A stretch of 31,476 nt of DNA. It comes from Apostichopus leukothele (lineage: Eukaryota > Echinodermata > Holothuroidea > Aspidochirotida > Stichopodidae). Location: assembly GCA_010014835.2 (NCBI GenBank), contig JAAAKB020000008.1, positions 3,200,057-3,231,532 of the forward strand, written 5' to 3'. The notes beneath the pieces were generated by a model. The model did no database searches and was not told the origin of the DNA. It worked only from the letters and a program-made list of their open reading frames with translations. The translations under genes were made by a program, and so were the position numbers. Below, piece by piece: positions 20,624 through 31,312 of the stretch. Each line of letters opens with the position of its first letter. Positions within the stretch are counted from its first letter, which is position 1.

Positions 20624-23600
20624 TTTTGTGACCTAACTTAAAGTTTTTAACTATTTTAATATTTGACAGTCCATGCTCTGATGACTACCCCTGTAAGCTG
20701 TAACTGTGTTGCAGTAGACTCACTTGTGTAGATCACTGATGTATCTGAAACATACTCATTCATTGCCTGCTATTGCACTGTGACAATGTTAGAGGCTGTC
20801 ACTCTTGAGTCATGATGTGTAGTGTCAAAGTGCCTGCAAGAGGAGAAAGTAAGCCTAAATAAATGTTGCTGAAAGCAATACTGGTTAATATCTCATGCCA
20901 AATAACCTTGATGTGGTTAATGAAAACATTACTTTTTAAAGTACTGAAGCTGCTATGATGTTAGTTTTAGACTTGCTTTAGTCTTTTCTCTTGTCTATGA
21001 AGGTAGCTCTAACCGTGATGTCTCTCAAAATGTTATAATATTTTTGGTACATCATCATAGGTATTTCATATTCAACATTGGTTGATGATGGTGGGTGGGG
21101 GTTTGTTTCTCCTTGAATAGCAGTATTTTCTCTAGCTGTGTTGGAAATACTATTTGGCCATCAAATAAGGCCAAAAAAACAAAAAGAAGTTTGCACCGAT
21201 TTATTAATTATTATTAATATTAGTAAGGGCAGTACTAAAAAGAACTGTTTGTAAATGTTTTCATTTAAACCTATCAAGTACCTAAGAATTGTTTTTAAAT
21301 GCAATCAAATGCAATAATTATTATGTATGCCAAAATATGTTGCTACATGTTTGTCAATTGGAAATTATGTAAGTTTGATTTATTACCAGTGCATAGGCAA
21401 TATCTGATGTTATTACATCTCCATACTTTGTGAAATATTCTTCATAAATTCTGATGGGACGATGTCATATTAGCTTATGGAAGATCGTAGACAGCATCAG
21501 GATGTACTATCACTAGCTGGCAGACCTTGTCTTTGAAGGGGGATGGGGAGGGGGTCCAAAAGTAGAGTCATAGCCATGTGTTTGCATGCCAGTGGCATTG
21601 AAGCAATCAAATTGAGTTAGTTTTGTAACATGCCAGTTCTGTTGAGTATCATAAAAGCCATTATTGAGGGATCAAAGGTCATGACCTTCAACGGACTCTA
21701 TGTGATACCTTGATGTTACTCTTTGCTGATTATTATGGTAATCCTGAACTCGCTTATTTTGATACTAAGAGGCCTGAATTCCCCAATTTTGTGGTGTACT
21801 CCTTTAAGTACTTTAGGGGACAGTCATCCACTAACTGTACTATTTAGTCACATACCATAATTTCCTTCAGATCAATGTGACTATTTTTTAATATTTTTTT
21901 TTTTAATACATTTACATTGAAGGGTTATGGTATGTAATGTTTTAACTTTCCTTTTTACCAGGTGCTACATTTCTAGTGTCAATTCCTTAGCTTTCATTTA
22001 CTGTTTTGATAAATTGTGCTGTGACAGAAACCCTTAACTCTTTTAAGTCTAAGCAACCCTTTTATTTTATTTTATAAACTATTTTATATTTTTCTCTTTT
22101 TGCCATTAGAAGTAAGAGTCTTAGTGTTCTTCCTCTAAGCAGTTACCATATTAACAGTTAGAACTACATGGCTTGTTAAGATAAAGCTAATGGTCAAAAA
22201 ATATGCTAGAAAGATTAAAAGTGGTCACATATATATTGAACTCTTTAGATGCTTCTATAAGCTACTTCTCCCCCACCTCCACCCACTTTCCTTTACATTT
22301 GCCCTGGTTTCATCCTCTATGAAGGGCACAATTCCAAATATTGTTCAGTTGGATAGAACAATCCAGAAATTTCTTTTGGGGGACTTTCAGCAAATATATT
22401 GCCGTAAAATTTTGGTGGCAAATACACGTAACGTTTAAATGGTACCTTTTCATTTATTCCGTGAAATCTGCATGTTTTGATATTAACCTCTGCCAAACAT
22501 TGCATGTATTATTTCAGTTCACTCAACTTGCCAGGGTAATACTTTTTCTGTTGTTGAATATGATCAAGTTTATTACCATCCAGTTGTGAATGACTGGTTG
22601 CCATAGCCAAGCATGATTACTTTGTTAGTTAGTTCTTACGACATGTTCAAAATTTGAATGATATCTGTTAACTCTTGGAAAGAAGTTAAATTGATTGATG
22701 TTTTGGTAACTGGTTTTATACTCTTTCAATATTATGAGTTATTCAGTTAATTTCAGACATGGTGATATAGGTGACAACAAGGTATGAAGTGGTATTAAGG
22801 ATGTTGGGAGGTCCTCACCACTACTTCCACAGTTGTTCCATTTCCTGGAGTAGAAAAAGGGTGCACATTGTGGTACTGCATTGAACTTGATTCAAATGTT
22901 ATTATTTCGAAGTTTTGTGGTACCATTTATGAGCCAAAATGCTGCATTAAGTCCCCATACCTCTCCATTTCTTCTGTATCAACACCAAAGATCATTTCTT
23001 CATATTACATACACATTTACTAATACTTTTGGTATTCATAAATACACCTTTCATTCAGCCAATTTTTTGTTGGAAACCAAAATCCTTCTTCCAATTTTTT
23101 ACTCAGCATCTTTGGTAATCAATATATTTATTCAATAATAACTTCCTGATTGAGATAGAGACACTTTTTTTATGATGACTTTTCTCTCCCTTCGTATTTG
23201 GGATTAAGAGGTATTCATTTTGACCATCCATCTATTATTTGGTACTTATAAAGATTAATATTCGTCTACATTTTAGTAGGTACTTAACTTTAAATACCAG
23301 TACTTTCTTGATAGTGAAATGCAATGAGCAGATAAACATCTGTAGAATATTACTTAAGTCAAACAACCTTCATTTTTGGCCAATTATGATTTTAGCGATC
23401 TTACTCCTATGTTGTTCTACAATTCCTTATTGTTTTTCTTTAACCCTTTTCTATCCTTTTTTAAGGTTTACCTTTTTTTAAGTTTTCGTTTCATATTATT
23501 TCTGCTTCAATTTTGTAAATACCAGTAGTATGAAGGTGCTAAAGTTTGCTTAATGTCTTCAGAAAAATCTTATTTAACTGAAGATGTTATCTGTTGTATG

Positions 23601-24013
23601 CCAAAAATATATCACTAAGTAAACAAATGGTTTATCATGTACAAGGAAAACCAATAAGGAAAAAATTCAACAAAAAAAAAAAGATTTGATTGTTAAGTAT
23701 GTCATAATTTGTAAAATTTTGATGTTTTACTGTATTTTTGTGCCTAAGTAAAGCTGTAACTTCTGACTTTACTTTGCATGTGAAAAGAATTTTGTAAACT
23801 TTTAGGGTGAGAATTGCCTGCGCCTTTTTAAAAGTCATTTCATTGTAGAAACTTCTTAAGTTTTAGTAGCTTCATTAAACAATTTTTGTCAGCAAACTAT
23901 TTTGTTTTCTTGATTCAGCTGTTGTTTCTTTTTGGATCTTAAGGGCAGCCAACTTATATGATCTTTAAAGGCCAGCCGTACACTCCCCAGCTAAAAGTGA
24001 ACTGCAACCCACG

Positions 24014-24029
24014 TGACCTCATTTGACCT
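24014..24029 (-). promoter_or_regulatory. Perfect DR4 nuclear-receptor half-site repeat
   Basis: On the minus strand this reads AGGTCA AATG AGGTCA, two exact half-sites spaced by four bases, the arrangement known for thyroid-hormone, LXR and related RXR heterodimers. It is preceded on the plus strand by CACGTG (24010-24015), an E-box. Whether it is bound is unknown. Confidence 0.4.
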
Positions 24030-24221
24030 GACTCGACTCTCGTTATGTATGTGGTCATGGATAGTCATGCGGCATGCATTTTGATTACTACCACAAGATT
24101 TACAAGATTAACATTTGGTCAAGATGTCCAGGTGGCTTCAGTTGGACTGACATGTTATATTATTCCAGACTAGCAGTTGGCAATGATTGTGCAGTGTATG
24201 GCAATTATTGATCATGTAAAT

Positions 24222-24227
24222 AATAAA
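24222..24227 (+). terminator. Candidate distal PTK7 poly(A) signal
   Basis: AATAAA with a TGTAAATA motif on each side, followed within about 30 bases by a change to less T-rich sequence. The proximal candidate is AATAAA at 20858-20863. Choice between the two cannot be made from sequence. Confidence 0.35.
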
Positions 24228-25432
24228 TGTAAATATTAATAATGCATCTGACCTTAACGAGCACTACTCATCCGATGCATTTAGTCAGCAACTTTATGAA
24301 ACTGACCGAGTATAACTTAAAGAGCAGCCCTCCCCCCATTCCCTCAACCTATTTTTCAAAGGTCAAGATTTTCCTGTTTGGAGCAAGGTCTCTCTTGCTG
24401 AAGGGGAGGTTGACACTAAACTGAGGACCTTTAATTAAACAACAAACACTCCAAGGGGAAGGTGCTCCATATAAAAAATAGTCCACATCTTTAGTAAATG
24501 CACCACTATATCACAATTCCCAAAAGAAGGTGTCCCTTAACAAAAAAAGACATCTGTAGTAACGCACCACTGTATAAAAAATCCTACATACGTGCCTGAA
24601 GATATCACACTTAATCAGACTAACACAGCCCAGAACATATTACACCAGATGAGAGTTAGACAGCAAGTCATGAATGAATCCATTCGATCCTCAACGCTAC
24701 CCAGACACTTCAGGTTAACACTAATCACAGGTAGTGAAAAAGCATGTAAACAGCAGTTTGTCAAATATTCAAAGGTTTTGGTGTTGCTTCATTGTTCGAA
24801 ATGAAGCTTGACTAGTCAGGATAGTGTCCTTCATTGTCATCGGATTTTTGCCACATAACATTTATCGGAATCAATTTCAGGTAGCGGTTTAGTCCCTCTT
24901 CCGTACCAAATTGTAAGTGTAATGTATAAAACGAATGACCACTTCCTTTCGCCCGTATTGGTCACTTTCGCAGGTGATGTTCCATACAAAAACTTTCTCC
25001 TACTCAGTAGTAAATTGCCTCTCTGGTTATCAGGTTGTACATCTTTTTATTGAAATTATCACACAATAATAACAGTTAGTGAAAACCGCAGAAAACGGAC
25101 AACACAATGTTTTCATACTTTATGTTGAGTCTGGTTTATATCTTGAAATAATTGACCAGACTTAAAGTGTTTGTTACATCATGATTAAAAAATTATCAAT
25201 ACTTTTCAAAAACTAACAAGAATGCTTTAAAACATAAAATTCTGGTTGAAAGGTTTGTCAATGTGACTGTTGACCGGTGAATGTAAAGGAAGTGTGGTAA
25301 TTGCAAAGCTTTTTGGAGATTGCTTAGATTAAAACTTGGTGACCAAAGTCAGTTCTTTAATAACTGAAATGCATGAAACACAACAGAAATACATGAGACT
25401 AGATCACGATGTCTGGTAATGAAATTGTAATG

Positions 25433-25445
25433 AGGTCAAAGGTCA
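25433..25445 (+). promoter_or_regulatory. Perfect DR1 nuclear-receptor half-site repeat
   Basis: AGGTCA A AGGTCA, two exact half-sites with one-base spacing, the arrangement bound by HNF4, COUP-TF, RXR and PPAR-RXR in animals. It lies in intergenic DNA between the two gene 3' ends, an unusual place for a promoter element, so an enhancer role or chance are both possible. Confidence 0.4.
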
Positions 25446-26292
25446 TTTAAGATGCAAATATTCAGACAGCCAGCACTGACTCTATATACCAAAACAAAAT
25501 TTAGATTTTAACAGACATTTGTTGCATGCCATCATTCCATATGAAACCACACGTGGATGTTAAAAAAATGTAGTCTACAAATCAATGTTTCTATTTCCTA
25601 TCATAATTCAAGAAATGAAAGAAAATTTATAGACTTGGCAACGATGTCAGTTGATATTCTCACCAGTGATTTCACTTTGACCATTCACATCTAAATTTGC
25701 CAATCACCTTGTTAAGAACCTTCTTAAAATCTATTTGACCACTAAGTCAACATTTTGATGAAGCTGTGAATTACACATGGAAACCAATAATACTTTTTTG
25801 TTTTCATGTTTTTCAATGTTTAGCTTTTCCCATCAACTTTTCTTTGATTGAAAATTAGGCCATTCCACCTTGATTTGAATTTCACAAAACATAGCGGGTA
25901 TGGTGTTTAAAGATATCTAATTACAGGCTGTACAGTGATCCCTCAAACATTTGAATGCCAGTCAAATGAATGCATATGGATGCAAATAGAATGCATACTG
26001 TGTTCAAGACTGAGCCTACAAAAACAACTTCACATTTTTACTTTTCTCAAAGGGCCAAAAAAAGTGGTGACTTCTTTTGGACAAAACTCTTCAAGTTTGT
26101 TTTCTAGTTGGTAATTAGCTTAATGGATGCATGGATATAATTTTGCAGCTAGAATTGATAAAGTATTAATTATGATCTGACAATGAGTATTGTAGATTTC
26201 TTCTGGATGCTGTTACACATCTGTTATGACACATAACCAGGACACTAACCTGACACATTGTGCTTGTACATTACATGGTAGGAAATAATATA

Positions 26293-26298
26293 TTTATT
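26293..26298 (-). terminator. Candidate POLR1C poly(A) signal
   Basis: TTTATT on the plus strand is AATAAA on the minus strand, about 315 bases beyond the POLR1C stop codon. It is the first canonical signal I see at a reasonable distance. Confidence 0.4.
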
Positions 26299-26612
26299 AA
26301 AATACAACCACTGGCTTCAAGCATCAAAGCTCAATGTTGCTATGAACTGTGTCATCTTGTCAAGATGTTCCAAGTGATATGTCCATTCCAGTCAATTCTA
26401 CTTGATATCACATTGTTCACATACAAAGTGACCATAGCAGCCAAGCTCTTCATCTGGGATGCATCTGGTATATTTCTGACATTCCGCGACTGCAAAGATT
26501 CAATGTTACAACTGTAAAACACCTCCATGGAGAAACCTGCAGAGGTGATTTCGGCTGGCAATCTCTTCATCAGCATTCAGTATATATAAAAGTTGCACAT
26601 TCGTTCTATCAA

Positions 26613-26740
26613 TCATTTTGTCCCTCCTGGTCCGAGGTTGTCCAGTTCTGAGAGGAAGGTCTGACATTTAGCTTTCAATATTTTGACAGCCTCGCTCACT
26701 AACACTTCTGGTGGTAAGGCCCCAGTTGATTCCACTGAAA
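26613..26740 (-). CDS. POLR1C: POLR1C terminal coding exon
   Basis: The exon completes a phenylalanine codon and encodes [20 protein letters not shown] and [21 protein letters not shown] before TGA at 26615-26613. The human equivalent is [20 protein letters not shown] and LMGKCRRFLDELDAVQMD, so only the last few residues differ in kind. This is the C-terminal end of the alpha-like dimerisation domain. The acceptor on the minus strand is TTAATTTAG. Confidence 0.96.
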
Positions 26741-29700
26741 CTAAATTAAGAAGGTCAACGAAAAACTAAAGCGTAAATAATTGTAAAAATGTTTCTTGAT
26801 TGTGGAATTGCAAATGATTGATAAAAGATCATGAAAAACAAAACAAATTAGTCAACCACAATTTTCCAAGGCTAATAAAAGTAAAAGAAAATGGATGCAA
26901 AAATCGCCATGGGCTTTAATATCATACATTCCAAGCTATTGTTACTGGTGTTACAGAGATGTGAGGGGGGGGGGGTGTCATTCAGGACAGTCACCCTACA
27001 TATACTCTTTAGAGGAAGACACCAGACCTGTCAAACATTCAAGATAGAAAGATTTTGGAATACTTACAAATGAAATGATCACGAACTTTCTTAAGATCAA
27101 CAGCATCTCTCAGATCCTATAACATGGAAGAAATTGAGCAATATTTGAATTATTTATGAATTGACAGAAAAATGGTCAAGTTTATTATTGTTCTTTACTC
27201 CTTGAAAACTGCTTTCAATTTTAGCAAGGATGTAAATTATACCTAAATGGTAAAAATGGGGTTTTAAGGTTCCTTTCATGCCTAATATATAGGTATCATA
27301 GGTATGTGGGACAGATGTTACACCTTGTTATTTCATACATTAAATCAGATGGTGGTCATGAAACTGATATGATGGGCTAAAGTTAAACATTGCACCTCAA
27401 TCCATGTGCCACAACAAGTACAGATGTATCTACTCCTGTGACAAAAATGGAACAATAACACTGTAGGCTTATAGAATACAAAAGATTAGTTCTACATGTG
27501 CATTGTCCATCTGTTATATATTTGAAATATTCTATCCTAGGTAGGCCCTGTATATAACTGCTTAAAGTATACAGTTTGTCATGTTTTCACCCTGCTCAGC
27601 GAGCCATATATATAAGGGTTTCCTTCACTTAAAAGATCATATGACATCATATTACATTTATTTAAAACAATTAAAAATAGTAATAATAATCAGCAGTTAG
27701 TTTTACATTGCTTAAGCCACCACAAACTTACACGTCGCATGGCTTCCAATTCAACATTTTAACTCCAAATTTGGAATCTTTTCAACTTTAGACAGTCATT
27801 TCAGATGGGAAAACCGTTGATTGCTCTTGGATGAAAAACCCACCTAACTGGGAATTGAACCAGGAACCCCCTATTGCTAAGCCTCATTACTTAAAATGCC
27901 ACCGCCTTTATCCACTCGGCCACAGCACCAGTAAGCAAATGTCAATTGAGTATAGTGAAGTCCCCATAGTGGCACAAAATATATGAATGACGTGAACAAT
28001 GGAATTCCATACTAATACATACATATATGATGAATACCAACTGGTGAAGTACAGCATTGGTAATTCAATTTATAAACTTGAACTTTATTATAACTCAACA
28101 TTAAGTATTAAAAATTCATTAAGTTGGTTTTATAGAAGTAGCATACCATCCACACACACAGAACATCACTAATATATTATACAGTCAGTCATAAAATGTC
28201 ATAGCCTCTGTCCTGTCCTAATTTTTAATATGCCAGTTTTTGAATGTGAATGGAACATTACACTTCAGGTGGGTCTTCATGCAAGCAAGGATGTCCGTGT
28301 TTCTACTTTTAATAGTAATAGAAACAAAGTGAGAAATTTTCATAACTTCTTTCAAGTTTATTTAATTCAAACAACAGAAGTTTGATATTTCCTCTTACCT
28401 CATGCCTGAAAACCTCTCTACTACAAGTGTCCCTCCTGGAATCTTCCACAAATGCAACTTTTTCTCCTAAAATGAAGAAGAAAGACATTGACGAAATGCC
28501 ACAACTAAACACTAAAGATACCCCAACCGGGAATTGACATTGGAGGAATGAAGGAATGAAGCAGGAACCAGACCTATCTTTGGTAGCACCTGTGGTAGCA
28601 CAATGAGGGTAATACCACATATCCCTATTAACCAGGATTTTCCAGGTTTTGCAATGATAACTGACAAACTAAACTTTCCTGATTTTCTAAAGGTCTTTGT
28701 GACGTTCCAAAATGTCACTGTTTTTGTGTTACACAAACTTCAAAAAAGTACACATGAAGAAACCATCACACTATGCATGGCTGTTTGGAAAGCATGTCAT
28801 TAACATTTGCAACAAACAAACATGATGGAATTATCGTGTTAAGAAGGTTTGTTGAGATAAATTTAATAGTTAATCATATCTGAATAAATCATACTAGTTA
28901 ATCACCTATTGCCCTGTTAAATTCGTACAAAAGTGTTGCTTATAAAGTGGTATATTTGCCACCATTTGGTATGTAGCCCTCATTCAAATCCAAAACTTTT
29001 TGTCAAAATGGGAGACACCACCTTCCACTTTATACCCCTCTCTCAGGACACTGTGTTCCACTTTTCAACCAAAGAAATATAGTATTAACCCTAAGCACAA
29101 AACCTGTTTGAAAATCAAATGCTCTTAAAATTGAACATGAAACGAGACAGAATGACACAAGTAGATTACACGGTGTAGATCTATTCTAGTTGTCTCATAA
29201 TTAATGTTCGCAATACACCTTTGCTATTTGACGTCTTTCCCGCTTGCCTTGTAAATGAAAGAAACAGTCACCGATCAAAATATGCTAAACATAACAAAGC
29301 AAGATTTATCATTAAGCCAACTATCTAAGAACCTACAACACTTTTGCGCTCAGTAGCAGGAGAACAATGGGCAGATTGTTACTTTTGGGTATATAGAATA
29401 TTGCTAGAATATTTAAGGGGATATGCCTTCAATTTGCATTAACCAAAACCATCATGTTTCATTTACAGATTATAAAGTTGCTCTTTGTAATCTATGTTTA
29501 ACACATTTACACTTCATAATACTCTGGTGGTATGACTCCTAAAATACTGACTGACCGTCTCAGAAGTATGCTGCTATAGTGTATAGTGTATAGTATATAG
29601 TATAAAGTGTATATTGTATAGTGTGTTATTATATGCAGTGAATGAAATCGTATCCATCAAGAACATTCTGACCAATGCATCAAGAAAGCTTCCAAAGCAT

Positions 29701-31312
29701 GCAAGGATGTTAACAGTTAAAATATTCATGGTTTGCCTCCATTCGCAGAATGGTATGAAAGCTATAAGTACATTTTAACACCTCATTTTAAATCCAAATA
29801 TGCAACTACACAAAACCATATCATGTTTAACTATGGTCAAGATTGATCTACTACAGCTAGTAAACTTGTCTACAGGATTGGCAACCAAATGTCATCTTGC
29901 CTCCCAGATATGTTTCCTAACCTTGCTCGTCTTCCTTGAAACCAATCACTCCTGGAGAAAAGCACTTTGCCAACCGTTCTGCCTGCTCTCCTCTCACCGT
30001 CTTCTTTAAAATGATTTTTGGAAGCAGCCTGTATGATGCTGTGGCTGAAAGATCAACACAGAAAGGATATTTAAAAGACCATTACAACTGTGTTTGCGAC
30101 TTCAATTTCTTAGATGAATATGAGACTATTAAACATCTGAATAATATTACACTGATTAGAAACGAACTAATATGACGGCACTACTACAGTTAAAGGGTGA
30201 CTTTATGTAGGGTTTTCAGTCTAGATATGTCATAGTCCAAGATGGATGACAAATATGACAGCTAGTAATACATCAATGTAAAAAAGTCTAAATCAACCCC
30301 ATTTTTTCATTGTATTCAGATCTAACTATTTATACAAAATCTCAGAAATGCTCTTTTAAGGCTAAATTGATAATGACTTAGCTTCTAAGTGCAGGCCTAA
30401 ATGTTAATGTTAATGCATTTTCTTATATTATAATATCTAATAACTCAATCAAAAAATGTGTTTTTAACTTTGAATATTTCAACGGTAACAGTTTGTCCTT
30501 GACAACTTTATAATGCTTTGTAAAACTGTTATTTGAGGTCATAAAACTTGTATATTTGAGTTTTGATTTGCATCTGAGAAACTGATCTAAAAGTTTGGTG
30601 TTAACACTAAGTATTCCCGCCACTTTAATTGATCAGCTTCAGTTGTTTAAAGGGTCATTTGTTACAAATTTAAGTGAGCAAAGAAATGTAATATTGACTG
30701 GCAGCAGTGTCTTTGTCTTGATGATCTACAACATATCATGGTTAATGCCTAAAGTTAATCTATAATTGAGCTTAGAGTTTAAATCATTCCTTACATTGAA
30801 GGCATCACACTGCACTTCAATGCCTATGCAAGAAGTTCAGCTGTTTAATGTGACATGGGTATCCATTCTACATCAGCAGTCTTGCGAAATTTTAATCGCA
30901 CAATGTGGGAGCTTGCATGAAAAACTGAGCCATACGTTCCAAAAACTGCACATACATTTTCAGACTTATGGAAAAATCCTGTGACCCATCCAAATAATTT
31001 ATGAACTCACTAGTGGGATGCACCCCATAGCTTATGAACCTTGGTACTAAAATATTACACACATAAATATATAATACAATTGAAACTTCAAAAGCTTCAC
31101 ATATTGACAGTGTTCAAAGATTCTCTCAAGATAGACTTGACAATGTTGGTGATACCAAAGAAGAAATTCATTCTCTTACCCACAGGTGAAAATTTGGCAT
31201 GGTCTTGACCGACACCCTTGACACAGTGCATTCGTAGGTCAATGGCTTGGCCTGGTCTCAGTTTGGCAATCAAAATATCCTCATCCACGGGTCTGATAGG
31301 ATTTGCTTGATG
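26613..31312 (-). CDS. POLR1C: POLR1C (RPAC1) orthologue, last five coding exons
   Basis: POLR1C is the alpha-like subunit shared by nuclear RNA polymerases I and III, where it pairs with POLR1D as an assembly platform. Five minus-strand exons (31312-31180, 30044-29922, 28466-28399, 27116-27068, 26740-26613) join in consistent phases into 166 residues plus TGA. They match the C-terminal half of the 346-residue human protein throughout: [17 protein letters not shown] (human IRPVHDDILIAQLRPGQ), [65 protein letters not shown]. The N-terminal half lies beyond the right edge. The gene converges on PTK7, with about 7.2 kb between the two stop codons. All introns are GT-AG. Confidence 0.96.
26741..27067 (-). 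other. POLR1C last intron (327 bp, phase 1)
   Basis: The donor is GTAAGTA. It contains an 11-base G run on the plus strand at 26965-26975. I see nothing else. Confidence 0.85.
27068..27116 (-). CDS. POLR1C: POLR1C 49-bp exon
   Basis: A short exon encoding [16 protein letters not shown], matching human KVVRLARVRDHYIF in position. It starts in phase 0 after a GAG codon and ends in phase 1. It is too short to show up as an open frame on its own; it was found from the phases of its neighbours and the family sequence. The acceptor is GTTATAG and the donor GTAAGT. Confidence 0.93.
27117..28398 (-). other. POLR1C intron (1282 bp, phase 0) with a SINE
   Basis: An AT-rich intron. A tRNA-derived SINE at about 27712-27929, in the same orientation as POLR1C, is the only recognisable element. 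The donor on the minus strand is GTAAGA. Confidence 0.85.
27712..27929 (-). mobile_element. tRNA(Leu/Ser)-derived SINE copy
   Basis: Read on the minus strand, the head at 27929-27838 has a tRNA acceptor-like GGTGCTG, a clear A box TGGCCGAGTGG, a long class-II type variable arm and a B box GGTTCAATTCC. The long variable arm and A box point to tRNA-Leu or tRNA-Ser ancestry. The 3' side does not restore the acceptor stem, so it is not a functional tRNA gene. A tRNA-unrelated body of about 125 bp follows, containing GGAAGCCATGCGACG. The exact 3' end and target-site duplications are not clear to me. It is a non-autonomous element; no LINE partner is in the window. Confidence 0.75.
28399..28466 (-). 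CDS. POLR1C: POLR1C 68-bp exon
   Basis: The exon encodes [22 protein letters not shown] after a shared glycine codon; human has [22 protein letters not shown]. It starts in phase 1 and ends in phase 0. The acceptor is CATTTTAG and the donor GTAAGA. The longer minus-strand open frame that overlaps it (28309-28620) extends into intron on both sides. Confidence 0.95.
28467..29921 (-). other. POLR1C intron (1455 bp, phase 1)
   Basis: AT-rich intron with a GTRTATAGT-type minisatellite-like stretch at about 29574-29631. No gene is seen. Confidence 0.85.
29574..29631. repeat. Simple repeat, degenerate GTGTATA units
   Basis: Variants of GTGTATAGT, GTATATAGT and GTATAAAGT repeat seven or so times over about 58 bp. 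Low-complexity tract inside a POLR1C intron. Confidence 0.8.
29922..30044 (-). CDS. POLR1C: POLR1C 123-bp exon
   Basis: The exon encodes [33 protein letters not shown] and GFKEDEQ after a shared alanine codon. Human has [20 protein letters not shown] and LSRCFSPGVIEVQEV in the same positions. It begins and ends in phase 1. The acceptor is CTTTCAG and the donor GTTAGG, which has T rather than A or G at +3. The plus-strand open frames here are shadows. Confidence 0.95.
30045..31179 (-). other. POLR1C intron (1135 bp, phase 1)
   Basis: AT-rich intron with donor GTAAGAG. No element or embedded gene is recognised. Confidence 0.85.
31180..31312 (-). CDS. POLR1C: POLR1C 133-bp exon (first one inside the window)
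   Basis: The exon encodes [20 protein letters not shown] and [20 protein letters not shown] followed by FSPV. This is the most conserved POLR1C block, shared with other alpha-like subunits (the [17 protein letters not shown] motif). It starts in phase 0 after acceptor TCGTGTAG and ends in phase 1. The start codon and N-terminal half are outside the window. Confidence 0.96.

Larger units (their letters stand above)
19412..24245 (+). other. Probable PTK7 3' UTR and downstream DNA
   Basis: No recognised gene lies here. The stretch is AT-rich on the plus strand with many T runs, as expected of a long 3' UTR. Poly(A) signal candidates AATAAA occur at 20858-20863 and 24222-24227. The second is overlapped by one Pumilio-type motif TGTAAATA (24215-24222) and followed by another (24228-24235), with a third at 23514-23521. 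A GC-richer, coding-like stretch at 20520-20623 follows a good acceptor (see separate entry). A 14-bp palindrome AAGGTCATGACCTT lies at 21675-21688. The true UTR end is inference. Confidence 0.5.
24246..26612. other. Intergenic region between convergent PTK7 and POLR1C, plus POLR1C 3' UTR
   Basis: No gene is recognised. It holds a degenerate two-copy repeat of about 67-bp period at about 24455-24575 (ACATCTTTAGTAAATGCACC against ACATCTGTAGTAACGCACC) and a perfect DR1 nuclear-receptor-like repeat at 25433-25445. A minus-strand AATAAA at 26293-26298 (TTTATT on the plus strand) could end POLR1C, giving a 3' UTR of about 315 bases. Small open frames on both strands (for example 24592-24804 and 26260-26517) look like chance. 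Confidence 0.6.

Noticed and set aside
24592-24804. 70-codon open frame in intergenic DNA.
   Set aside because: No homology, no splice partners, and length within chance for AT-rich DNA.
27838-27929. A functional tRNA-Leu or tRNA-Ser gene.
   Set aside because: A and B boxes are present, but the acceptor stem is not closed by the 3' side and the anticodon stem needs a six-base loop. A SINE head fits better.
29800-30175. Plus-strand open frames near 30 kb.
   Set aside because: They overlap the POLR1C exon on the opposite strand, whose translation matches the family.
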